NCBI RefSeq assembly: GCF_024298905.1
Contig: NZ_CP101154.1
Location: 3,622,932 to 3,686,931, forward strand
Length of the DNA: 64,000 nucleotides
From: Natronomonas marina
GTDB taxonomy: Archaea > Halobacteriota > Halobacteria > Halobacteriales > Haloarculaceae
Direction of reading: 5' to 3'
Shown in pieces: positions 9,026-16,605 of the stretch (the stretch's first letter is position 1; every line of letters starts with the position of its first letter). Below the pieces are notes generated by a model. That model saw nothing but the letters and a program-made list of their open reading frames with translations. It was not told the origin of the DNA and ran no database searches. Both the position numbers and the translations under genes were made by a program.

Positions 9026-11062
9026 TCACTCGTCGTCCAGCCGAAGTTCGTGGGTCTCCTCCCAGTCGCGCTCGTCGACGACGGTCACCGACGAGTCGCC
9101 GAAGACGTAGAGGTAGTCGCCGACGTAGGCGGTCCGGTGGACGCGCCCCTCGGTCTCGACGGTCGTCTCGACGTCGAGGCCGTCGCCGTAGTCGAAGACG
9201 TACGCCTCGTCGCCGGCCGGCAGGAAGAAGACGCCGTGGCGGCGGTCCATGAGGAACGCGTGGTGGCTCTCGGCGACCGCCGACCACCGGGTGTCGAGGA
9301 TGCGGTCGGTCTCGACGGTCGGGTTCGACGGGTCCGAGACGTCGAAGACGACCAGTTTCACCTTGCCGTCCTCCTCGCCGATACCGAGGACGCGGTCCTC
9401 GGAGAGGGGGTGGAGGTACGACGAGAAGCCGGGAAGCTTCAGTTCGCCCTCGACGGTGGGCTCTTCGGGATTCGAGAGGTCGACGACGTGGAACGGGTCG
9501 ACCCGCCGGAAGGTGACGACGTAGGCCTCGTCGCCGACGTAGCGGACCGAGTAGATGCGCTCGGTGACGCCCATCCCCTTCGCGCTGCCGACCGTCGACA
9601 GCGACCCGTCGAGGACGTAGAGGTCGTTCTCGCTGTCGGACCCCATGGCACCGGAGACGGTCGTTGCGATGCGGAGTCGGCCGTCGTGTTCGTCCATCGA
9701 GAACTGGTCGAGCGGGTGGCCGGGGACCGAGCCGGTCGCGCCGGCCTCGACCGTCGGGGACTCGCCGTCGGTGCCCTCGACGTCGAAGGCGACGATGCCG
9801 GTCTGCTCGAACTGCCGCTTGTTGTCGGCGGCCCACGCCCGCATCTCCTCGTGGAGTTCCCGCTCGGCCTCGCGGCGCTCCTCGGAGTCGAGGCCGGCCA
9901 GCCAGGCGTCGATGGCGCGCTCTATCTCGATGCGCTTGGCTCGCTGGCTCAGTTCGTACTCCCGTAGCTGTTCGATGCGATTCAGCGTCGCCTCGTCGAG
10001 GCGGTCGGACTGGTTCTCCAGCAGGAAGCGGGCGACCATGTCGGCGCGGTCGACTCGCTCGGGGTAGGTGACGTAGACGCGGTCGGTCGAGACGTAGACG
10101 ACCGACCGGCCGCCGGTCCCGACGAACGACGCCGTGTCGTGGACGGCCCCGTCGGTCGGGTCGAGGAGCGAGACGGTGTAGGTGGTGTCGACCGGCGTCG
10201 GCTTCTCGGGGCGGTGGATCGCCGTGCAGTCGACGGAGACCCCCTCCATCGGCTCGACCGGACAGGGGTCGTCGACGTCGACGCCGTCGGCGGTCACCAG
10301 ATAGACCGTGCCGGCGTGGAGCCGGGCGGTGACGACGCGGTCCGACAGTTCCTTCGACCAGGTCCGTTCGGGGTCCTCGCGGTCGCCGACGTCGTAGCCG
10401 ACGACGGTGTCGCCCTCGAAGACGAGGAGGGTGTCGCCCGACAGCAGCAGTTTCCCGGAGACGTCGAGCCTGCTCGCCACCTCGGGGGCGGCCGGGTCGC
10501 TGGCGTTTATCAGGCGGACGCCCGATTCGGCGTCGGGGCGTCGCCGGTCGTCGCCCTCGCGGACCACCCGCGGGTGGCGGTCCGGCGGCGAGTAGTAGAT
10601 CGTTCCCGGCGTCGTCTTCAGGACGTCCGGTTCGTCGATGCCCTCGACCTGGACGTTCGTGTCGGAGGCGCGGCGCTCGCCGCCGTCGTCCCCGCCGTTC
10701 CCGGCGGCCTCCTCGGCGACGGTCCCCTGCGGTGCGGCCGTCGGCGCGTCGCGCGCGACGTCGTCGGTCGTCTCGACCTCCCGGACGTCGCCACCCGCGC
10801 CGGCTCCGCCGGCCCGGAAGGCCCGGTCCGGTCGCCCGGTCGACCGGAGGTACGAGCGAAACTCGGCCTCGGAGGCGAACGTCCCAACGGAGGGACTCGC
10901 CTCCCCGTCGGGTCCGGGGTCGTCGACGGGGCCGGGACGGTCGTCGGGCCGGTCCGGCGAGGCGACGTCCTCGAGGACCACCGCCCCGACGCCGCCGGCG
11001 ACGAGGGCGACGGTGACGATGGCGGCCACCTGGACGGTCGAGAGTGCTGTCGTTCGGCTCAT
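9026..11062 (-). CDS. secreted or membrane-anchored beta-propeller domain protein
   Basis: 678 residues. One N-terminal membrane helix (VAAIVTVALVAGGVGAVVL) is followed by a low-complexity acidic, Pro/Gly-rich linker to about residue 140 and then a long repeat region. The sequence NVQVEGIDEPDVLKT near its start and repeats such as VRLINASDPAAPEVASRL, FHVVDLSNPEEPTVEGEL and VVFDVSDPSNPTVETD are typical of the archaeal Beta_propel family (PF09826). About residues 385-440 hold a charged helical insertion. It is likely displayed on the outer face of the cell; function unknown. A gtttatc element at about 11084-11091 lies about 27 nt before the ATG. Confidence 0.82.
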   Translation of the reverse strand: MSRTTALSTVQVAAIVTVALVAGGVGAVVLEDVASPDRPDDRPGPVDDPGPDGEASPSVGTFASEAEFRSYLRSTGRPDRAFRAGGAGAGGDVREVETTDDVARDAPTAAPQGTVAEEAAGNGGDDGGERRASDTNVQVEGIDEPDVLKTTPGTIYYSPPDRHPRVVREGDDRRRPDAESGVRLINASDPAAPEVASRLDVSGKLLLSGDTLLVFEGDTVVGYDVGDREDPERTWSKELSDRVVTARLHAGTVYLVTADGVDVDDPCPVEPMEGVSVDCTAIHRPEKPTPVDTTYTVSLLDPTDGAVHDTASFVGTGGRSVVYVSTDRVYVTYPERVDRADMVARFLLENQSDRLDEATLNRIEQLREYELSQRAKRIEIERAIDAWLAGLDSEERREAERELHEEMRAWAADNKRQFEQTGIVAFDVEGTDGESPTVEAGATGSVPGHPLDQFSMDEHDGRLRIATTVSGAMGSDSENDLYVLDGSLSTVGSAKGMGVTERIYSVRYVGDEAYVVTFRRVDPFHVVDLSNPEEPTVEGELKLPGFSSYLHPLSEDRVLGIGEEDGKVKLVVFDVSDPSNPTVETDRILDTRWSAVAESHHAFLMDRRHGVFFLPAGDEAYVFDYGDGLDVETTVETEGRVHRTAYVGDYLYVFGDSSVTVVDERDWEETHELRLDDE

Positions 11063-11193
11063 GAACGCCGCTATGACAGCTACTGATAAACCACTCTCCT
11101 AAGGACAAAGAGCGGTTTGACCCTTGGTCGGCGAGAGTGCGGATTGCTGGCCCCCAACCGCTTATTACCCACAAGCGCGTCTTTTTGCGGGAG
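11063..11193. promoter_or_regulatory. divergent promoter region, beta-propeller gene and bat
   Basis: 131 nt between divergent genes. On the plus strand cttattac (11161-11168) is centred about 28 nt before the bat ATG at 11194. On the minus strand a tttatc element (about 11084-11091) serves the beta-propeller gene. I found no close match to a Bat upstream activating site here, so bat itself may not be Bat-regulated. Confidence 0.5.
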
Positions 11194-13230
11194 ATGAACG
11201 ACACTGGGGGACCGGCGGCTCGCGTGCTGTTCGTCACCGAACGGCCGGCCCGGTGGCGGGGGGCGCGAGCCGCGCTGGAAGCCCGCGACGGCCTCTCGGT
11301 AGCCGTCGCCGAGGGCGTTCCCGACGGGCGCATCGCTCCCGATGTCGACTGCGTGGTCGGAATCCACGACGACGCCACGGACGGACTGGCGTTGCTGGAG
11401 GCCGTCCGGGAGTTGCGGCCGTCGCTCCCGTTCGTTCTGCTTTCGGGAGTCGACGACGGCCGGGTCGCAAGCCGGGCCGTCTCGGCCGGCGTCTCGGAGT
11501 TCGTCCCGGCGTTGGACCCCGGCGCGGAGGACCTGCTGGTCGACCGCGTCGAGGGTGCCGTCGCCGAGCGGCGCCCCGCCCGCGACGGCGGCAGCGTCCC
11601 GATGCCCATCGACGACGTCGGCATCCGGGAGGAACTCCGGCTGAAGGAGCGCGCCATCGACGAGGCGCCGGTCGGCATCACCATCACCGACCCGGACCGC
11701 CCGGACAACCCGATGATATACATCAACGACGCCTTCGAGGAGCTGACGGGCTACGACAAGGCGGAGGCAGTGGGACGGAACTGCCGGTTCCTCCAGGGCG
11801 AGGACTCCGACGGGGAGGCCATCGACGCGATGCGAGAGGCGGTCGACGAGGGGGAGCCTGTCTCCGTCGAACTGCTGAACTACCGGCCGGACGGCGAGCC
11901 GTTCTGGAACAAGGTCGACATCGCGCCGGTCCACGGCCCCGACGGCGAGGTGACCAACTTCGTCGGCTTCCAGACGGACATCACCGACCGCAAGGAGGCC
12001 GAGATGGAGGCCAGGCGGCGCCGCGAGGAACTGGAGCACCTGCTCGTTCGCATCGACGGTCTCCTGCAGGACGTGACCCGGGAACTGGTACAGGCCGGCT
12101 CCCGCCCGGAGATAGAGCGCGCCGTCTGTGAGCGCGTCGCGGCCGACGACACCTACGAGTTCGGCTGGATCGGCGCGCCGGACTACGCCACCGAGACGAT
12201 CGTCGCCAGCGCACAGGCCGGCGAGTGGTCGCCCACCGAGGAAGCGCTCGCGGCCGACCTCTCGGACGAGGAGGGAGGGCCGACGGTGGCCGCCTACCGA
12301 ACCGGCGAAATCCAGGTCGTCGGGGGAAGCGAGGATCTCGCCGACCTCGCCGCGAGGACGCCGTGGCTCGATGCCGACGACCTCGGCGGAGTCGCCGCGA
12401 TTCCGCTGTCGTACGGCGAGACGACCTACGGCGTGTTGACGCTGTACACCACCGACGGGGCGGCGCTGAACGAACACGAGATGGTGGTCATGGCGGCGCT
12501 GGGGCGGGCGGCGGGGACGGCCATCAACGCCCTCGAGCGGGGCCGGATACTCGCCTCCGACAGCGTGACCGAACTCGTCCTCGAGACGACCGACAGCGAC
12601 CTCTTCTTCGTCGAGCTATCGAAGGAGACCGGCTCGTATCTCGAGTTCGACGGGTCGGTCCACCGCGACGACGGCTCCGTCCTGACGTTCTTCACGACCG
12701 ACGCCGACGCCGAGGCGGTCCGGGACGTCGCGGCCGGCTACCCCGACATCGAGTCGGCCAGCCCCATCCACGAGTTCGACGACGCCACGCTGTGGGAGTT
12801 CGGCCTCGCCAACGCCTCTATCACGGCGACGCTGGCCGAGCGCGGCGTGAAGATCAGTTCGATAACCGTCGCCGACGGCACCGCCGAGATCTCGGTAGAG
12901 CTCCCGAAGGAGAACGAGGTGCGGGCCATCGTCGAACTCGTCCGCGAGCGGTACCCCGACACGAAGATAGCCGCCCACCGCGAGCGCGAGCGGCCGCCAC
13001 AGACCCGGCGCGGCTTCGTCGCCGACCTCGAGGAGCGGCTCACCGAACGGCAGCTGACGGCGCTGCGGAAGGCCCACGTCAGCGGCTACTACGAGTGGAA
13101 CCGCTCGGTCACCGGCGAGGAACTGGCGACGTCGATGGGCATCGACCGCTCGACGTACCACCAGCACCTCCGGGCCGCCGAGCGGAAGCTGACGGAGGCG
13201 TTCTTCGAGCGGGCGGTCACCCACGGCTGA
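11194..13230 (+). CDS. bat: Bat-type bacterio-opsin activator with LOV, GAF and HTH_10 domains
   Basis: 678 residues. Domains in order: a degenerate response-regulator-like part (about 5-115), a PAS/LOV domain (about 150-270), GAF (about 295-445), the Bat-associated domain (about 455-610) and a C-terminal HTH_10 (about 620-672, TSMGIDRSTYHQHLRAAERK). The PAS core contains NCRFLQ with C197, plus N229, N239 and Q260. These are the photoactive cysteine and flavin contacts of LOV domains, at the same spacing (+32, +42, +63) as in plant phototropin LOV2. Bat activates bop and the retinal-synthesis genes in Halobacterium, and its position beside blh, crtY and bop supports the same role. The open frame begins at 11137, but the ATG at 11194 has a TATA element 27 nt upstream and starts directly with the receiver-like domain. 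It converges with blh, the two genes overlapping by 14 nt. Confidence 0.92.
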   Translation: MNDTGGPAARVLFVTERPARWRGARAALEARDGLSVAVAEGVPDGRIAPDVDCVVGIHDDATDGLALLEAVRELRPSLPFVLLSGVDDGRVASRAVSAGVSEFVPALDPGAEDLLVDRVEGAVAERRPARDGGSVPMPIDDVGIREELRLKERAIDEAPVGITITDPDRPDNPMIYINDAFEELTGYDKAEAVGRNCRFLQGEDSDGEAIDAMREAVDEGEPVSVELLNYRPDGEPFWNKVDIAPVHGPDGEVTNFVGFQTDITDRKEAEMEARRRREELEHLLVRIDGLLQDVTRELVQAGSRPEIERAVCERVAADDTYEFGWIGAPDYATETIVASAQAGEWSPTEEALAADLSDEEGGPTVAAYRTGEIQVVGGSEDLADLAARTPWLDADDLGGVAAIPLSYGETTYGVLTLYTTDGAALNEHEMVVMAALGRAAGTAINALERGRILASDSVTELVLETTDSDLFFVELSKETGSYLEFDGSVHRDDGSVLTFFTTDADAEAVRDVAAGYPDIESASPIHEFDDATLWEFGLANASITATLAERGVKISSITVADGTAEISVELPKENEVRAIVELVRERYPDTKIAAHRERERPPQTRRGFVADLEERLTERQLTALRKAHVSGYYEWNRSVTGEELATSMGIDRSTYHQHLRAAERKLTEAFFERAVTHG

Positions 13231-14245
13231 GGCCGGCCCAGACGCCCTCCCGGAGGTCCATCCACGTCACGACGGCGACGTGCGGCAGCGTCAGGACGGC
13301 GACGAATACGAGATACAGCGCCGCCAGTTCCGCCGGCGTCGAGGGCGTGGCCGGCACGAGGGCGCCGAACCCGACGAGGAGCACGAGCGACAGCGCGGTC
13401 AGCGGCGCGGCCTCGCGGGCGAACCGCCGGAGGCCCGCCCCGACGGTCGCCGTCTCGCCGTCGGCGGCCGCGACCCGCAGGACGTGCCGCAGCGAGTGCC
13501 AGACACAGAAGTAGACTCCGACCGCGACGAGCGGCGGTACGGCGAGGAAGAACGTCCACAGGAGTGCGGTCTCGCCGGCGTCGACCCGCCAGCCGCGGGT
13601 CGCGCCCGCCTGCCGGTAGCCGGCTGCGAGCGTCCCGACGGTGACCGCGAGGAAGGCCGCCCCGCCGACCAGCCGCGTTCCCGGCGCGAACAGCCACGTC
13701 ACGGCCAGGTCCGCGCCGAACAGTTCGACCCACGTCCCGACGACCGCCCGGTAGCGGCCCGGGAACGCGACGAGCGGGACGAACATCGGCAGGCCGCCCC
13801 GGACCACGAGCGTCGCGGCCCGTAGCGGCCGCGACCGGAGGTGCTCGGCGCCGACGAAGGCCACGAGGGCGTGGACATCGCCCTGCCCCCAGTGGAACCA
13901 CGTCACGGCGACGAACAGCAGCGCCGCGGGGACGGGCGCGGTCAGCCACAGCACCGCGTAGGCACCGCCGGCCAGCAGGTAGAGTGCCCCGACCAGCGCC
14001 ATGGACTCGGGCAGCGAGCGACCGCCCAGGCGGGCGGGAACGAGGTAGTCGACCGCGCCGTGGGGCAACCCCAGGACGACGACGCTGGCCGCGAGCGGCA
14101 GGTACCGGAGCGTCGGGCCGGGGGCGACGCCGGCCACCGCCGAGACGGCCGACAGGGCGACGACGACGCCACAGACCGCCCAGGCGGGGCGGGTGGCGAC
14201 CCGGTCGAAGGCCGCCCGCGCGTGGGCGGTTGCGGTCACCTCCAT
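13217..14245 (-). CDS. blh: Brp/Blh-type beta-carotene 15,15'-dioxygenase
   Basis: 342 residues, polytopic membrane protein. Family signatures are visible: LGLPHGAVDYLVP, WFHWGQGDVHAL, YFCVWHSLRHV and LPHVAVVTWMD. The histidines in these blocks fit the iron ligands proposed for Brp/Blh. The enzyme cleaves beta-carotene into two retinal molecules, the chromophore of the opsin at 15178. The start at 14245 overlaps the end of crtY by 10 nt; the open frame extends to 15043, but that extension lies over crtY in another frame and is not coding. The terminal 14 nt overlap the 3' end of bat on the opposite strand. Confidence 0.92.
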   Translation of the reverse strand: MEVTATAHARAAFDRVATRPAWAVCGVVVALSAVSAVAGVAPGPTLRYLPLAASVVVLGLPHGAVDYLVPARLGGRSLPESMALVGALYLLAGGAYAVLWLTAPVPAALLFVAVTWFHWGQGDVHALVAFVGAEHLRSRPLRAATLVVRGGLPMFVPLVAFPGRYRAVVGTWVELFGADLAVTWLFAPGTRLVGGAAFLAVTVGTLAAGYRQAGATRGWRVDAGETALLWTFFLAVPPLVAVGVYFCVWHSLRHVLRVAAADGETATVGAGLRRFAREAAPLTALSLVLLVGFGALVPATPSTPAELAALYLVFVAVLTLPHVAVVTWMDLREGVWAGLSRG

Positions 14246-15030
14246 CGGTCCATCACCCACCGGAACAGCACCAGTCCCTGGACGACGAACAGGTTCGTCA
14301 CCGCGAAGAACAGCGCCTCCTCTATCGGCAGTCCGAGGATGGCCAGTCCGGTCGTGTGTTCGGCGGAGATGTGCCAGATGCCGGTCGCGATGGCGATGCG
14401 GTCGACGACCCAGAGGTAGACGGTCGGGACGGCGACCCCGACCGCGAGCACGCGCCGCTGGTGGTACAGTTGCGGGGCACCGACGACCCACTGGAGGAGG
14501 AGGACGGGCGCGCTCCAGGCGAGGATGGCGCCGAGGTACAGCGTCGACGGCGTCGACAGCAGCGCTAGGCCGGCGACGCCGAGGCCGACGGCGACGGCGC
14601 CGGCGAGCAGTCGCGGGGCGACCGACAGCGCCTCCCGCCTGACGAGCGAGCCGAGGTCGCCGCCGCGCAACAGGCCCGGTTCGGGCCACCCCTCCCGGAG
14701 CGTCAACTGGCCGAGCCACAGTGCCGTCAACACCGGCTGTAACACGAAGAAGAGGTACTCGCCGAGCGGGGCCAGCCAGAGGTGCACGAGCGTGCGGCCG
14801 TCGCCGTAGCCCCAGACGCCCCGCGAGATGAGGTAGTTGTCCCACGGCGTCGTGTAAACCACCGCGAGCAGGGTGACGACGGCGACGCCGACCCAGTAAC
14901 TCGACCCGCCGACCGACCAGACGGTCCGGCGCGGCGTGCGGGTCCGGGTGACCACCGCCGCGGCCGCCAGCATCGACAGCGCCGGGACGAGGAAGGCGAC
15001 GTGGAACTGCAGGTACGAGGGGCCGCTCAC
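14236..15030 (-). CDS. crtY: lycopene beta-cyclase (archaeal CrtYcd type)
   Basis: 264 residues, about seven membrane helices made of two related lycopene-cyclase halves. Signatures are VYTTPWDNYLI near residue 63 (PWDN motif), EYLFFVLQPVL and PIEEALFFAVTNLFVVQG. It converts lycopene to beta-carotene, the substrate of Blh. Two consecutive GTG codons stand at 15033 and 15030. I choose 15030 because it overlaps the stop of the small ORF at 15027-15173 (GTGA), the coupling pattern seen elsewhere in this genome. It lies in an apparent operon bop - small ORF - crtY - blh. Confidence 0.92.
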   Translation of the reverse strand: MSGPSYLQFHVAFLVPALSMLAAAAVVTRTRTPRRTVWSVGGSSYWVGVAVVTLLAVVYTTPWDNYLISRGVWGYGDGRTLVHLWLAPLGEYLFFVLQPVLTALWLGQLTLREGWPEPGLLRGGDLGSLVRREALSVAPRLLAGAVAVGLGVAGLALLSTPSTLYLGAILAWSAPVLLLQWVVGAPQLYHQRRVLAVGVAVPTVYLWVVDRIAIATGIWHISAEHTTGLAILGLPIEEALFFAVTNLFVVQGLVLFRWVMDRWR

Positions 15031-15173
15031 CACGGTCGGTCACGGGTCGTCGGTCCGACCCGCGCCGGCGTCGCCGGCGCCCCGATGTGCGGTCCGCTGT
15101 CGCGGCTGTCGCTGTCGTCGCGGCTGTCGTCGCCCGATTCCGCCGCGCGTCCGGCGAGTGGTGTCGTCGTCAT
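15027..15173 (-). CDS. 48-residue acidic protein between bop and crtY
   Basis: ATG at 15173, four bases after the bop stop, and TGA at 15029-15027 overlapping the crtY GTG start (GTGA). The reading frame therefore fills the bop-crtY gap exactly. The product starts MTTTPLAGRAAESGDD and continues with a run rich in Asp, Ser and Arg (DSRDDSDSRDS), then a Pro/Ala/Gly tail ending DRPW. No hydrophobic segment and no recognised family. Small proteins near bop in Halobacterium (for example Brz and Brb) are known regulators, but I see no similarity to judge that. Its precise fit between two genes, rather than composition, is the evidence that it is translated. Confidence 0.6.
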   Translation of the reverse strand: MTTTPLAGRAAESGDDSRDDSDSRDSGPHIGAPATPARVGPTTRDRPW

Positions 15174-15177
15174 GGTG

Positions 15178-15936
15178 TCAGTCGGCGGGGCGTCCCGTGT
15201 CCGTCGCCCGGTCGGTCGCCGCCGCCGCGTCGTCGAGCGCCTCGTCGCTCGACAGGAGGACGTACCCGAACCCGAGTTTCGCGGTCAGATCGAGGACCAC
15301 GAAGCCGGCCGTCTCGACGACGGGGCCGGTCGCGCCGAGGCCGCCGGTGCCGGCCAGCCACCAGACGGGATAGCAGAGCCAGGTGACCGCCACGAGGTTC
15401 CGGAGGGTCCGGAACGTCGACCGCAGTGCCGCCGACAGCGGGGCGGCCCGCGCCGTGAGCGGCCCGAACAGGTAGTACAGAAGCGAGAGCAGAACGCCCG
15501 TCGAGACGGCCCACCAGACCAGCGGTTCCCCGGCGGGCGCGTAGACGCCGGTGGCCGTCGATAGCGTCGCCAGCACGCCCGTGACCACCATCAGGCCATC
15601 GAGGCCGACGAGGACGGCGAGTTGGCGTCGCGTCGCGCCGGCCAGCAGGCCGAGGCCGACGAACAGAAGCGGCGTCGTGAACATCCAGTCTGTGTAGCGC
15701 GCCCAGTACACCTGGGTCGGGCGGCCGCCGAGTTCGACGGCGGTGACCCCGAACCCGACCGCCATCGCGAGGTAGTTCACGAACGCGGTGGCGGTGGCGA
15801 AGACGACGACGACGTAGAACTCCCGGCGCCGACGGTCCTCGACGCCGCGGCCGTCCGAAAGGAAGTACAGGGTGCCCACCAGCATGCCGACCGCCCCGAG
15901 CCACAGGCACACCTGCTCGGCTCCAGGGGTCGGCAT
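15178..15936 (-). CDS. bop: bacteriorhodopsin-like microbial rhodopsin lacking Asp96
   Basis: 252 residues, seven helices. The retinal Schiff-base lysine is K220 (VLDLTAKLGFG), with the counterions D83 (WARYTDWMFTTPLL; D85 in bacteriorhodopsin) and D216 (D212). R80, W84, T87, D113, W186, Y189, P190 and E208 (E204) are also conserved. The cytoplasmic proton donor D96 is replaced by G94, and E194 of the release group by G198. The sensory-rhodopsin threonine before the lysine is absent (Ala as in bacteriorhodopsin), and no transducer gene is adjacent. It is therefore most like a light-driven proton pump, but with a missing donor that should slow reprotonation; a signalling role cannot be excluded. 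First gene of the operon that also makes its retinal. Confidence 0.93.
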   Translation of the reverse strand: MPTPGAEQVCLWLGAVGMLVGTLYFLSDGRGVEDRRRREFYVVVVFATATAFVNYLAMAVGFGVTAVELGGRPTQVYWARYTDWMFTTPLLFVGLGLLAGATRRQLAVLVGLDGLMVVTGVLATLSTATGVYAPAGEPLVWWAVSTGVLLSLLYYLFGPLTARAAPLSAALRSTFRTLRNLVAVTWLCYPVWWLAGTGGLGATGPVVETAGFVVLDLTAKLGFGYVLLSSDEALDDAAAATDRATDTGRPAD

Positions 15937-15963
15937 GGGTACCTAGTACTACTCGACCGACCC

Positions 15964-15991
15964 CAATGAATCGCTTACCAAACTGGTTGGG
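15964..15991 (-). promoter_or_regulatory. bop promoter: TATA-like element and Bat-type upstream activating site
   Basis: ACCaaactggTTgGG on the plus strand at 15977-15991 matches 11 of 13 defined positions of the Halobacterium Bat UAS as I remember it (ACCcnactagTTnGG). It lies 41-55 nt upstream of the bop ATG, close to the published position of the UAS in Halobacterium (about -52 to -39). A weak TATA-like attcattg (complement of 15964-15971) is centred near -31. The site is in the opposite orientation to bop but is nearly symmetric (CCAA...TTGG). Confidence 0.6.
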
Positions 15992-16053
15992 GACGCCGGC
16001 GCCGTGGGGGCGGTTCCGGAAGGCCATTGCTCGCCGGCGTCGAAGCCGGCGGC

Positions 16054-16572
16054 ATGCGAATCGGCGTCGGCAGCGGGAACCCGGTCAAGCGGCGCGCGGT
16101 GGAATCGGTCGTGGAGGAGGGGGACGCCGGCCCGACCGTCGAGGCCGTCGCCGTCGACTCGGGGGTGAGCGAACAGCCGACCGGCCACGCCGAGACGGTC
16201 GCCGGGGCGGAGAACCGCGCGCGGAACGCCCTCGCGGCGGGGTACGACCTCGGCGTCGGCATCGAGGGCGGCGTCGCCGGGTTCGACGGGGCTCCGGGGC
16301 TGTACCTCGTCATGTGGGCCGCGGCGGCCGACGGCCGGCGACTGGAACGCGGCGCCGGGCCCGCCATCCGCCTGCCGGTGGAAATCGCCGAACGGGTCCG
16401 GGACGGCGAGGAGCTGGGACCCGTGATGGACGACGTCCTCGACGAGACGGGCGTGGCGCGCGGCCGGGGGGCGTCCGGCGCGTTCACCAGCGGACGGATC
16501 ACCCGCACGGAGGCGCTGGGGACCGCCGTCGCGGGTGCGCTCGGTCCCTTCGAGACCGACCTGTACCGCTGA
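16054..16572 (+). CDS. YjjX-type inosine/xanthosine triphosphatase
   Basis: 172 residues, the usual family length. It begins with MRIGVGSGNPVKRRAVESV, the N-terminal substrate loop of the family, and has GIEGGV near residue 71 and GRGASGAFTSGRITR near the end. The enzyme hydrolyses (deoxy)ITP and XTP, removing damaged purine nucleotides. The ATG at 16054 is preferred to the longer frame from 16027 because the conserved start of the domain follows it directly. It is divergent from bop; the 117-nt gap holds the bop promoter. Confidence 0.85.
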   Translation: MRIGVGSGNPVKRRAVESVVEEGDAGPTVEAVAVDSGVSEQPTGHAETVAGAENRARNALAAGYDLGVGIEGGVAGFDGAPGLYLVMWAAAADGRRLERGAGPAIRLPVEIAERVRDGEELGPVMDDVLDETGVARGRGASGAFTSGRITRTEALGTAVAGALGPFETDLYR

Positions 16573-16605
16573 CCGCGAGCCCGAACCGCACCGCCGACCG
16601 CCGGG

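Noticed and set aside
11063-11160. Bat UAS upstream of bat
   Set aside because: The best candidate (accactctcctaagg) matches only about 8 of 13 defined positions, which is near chance.
14246-15043. Blh starting at 15043 as a CrtY-overlapping fusion
   Set aside because: The upstream part is the shadow of crtY; the membrane protein with Blh motifs starts at 14245 and has the normal family length.
15178-15936. bop gene as a sensory rhodopsin II
   Set aside because: The Thr before the Schiff-base Lys and the matching Tyr of sensory rhodopsin II are absent, helix C and E pocket residues follow bacteriorhodopsin, and no transducer gene is adjacent.
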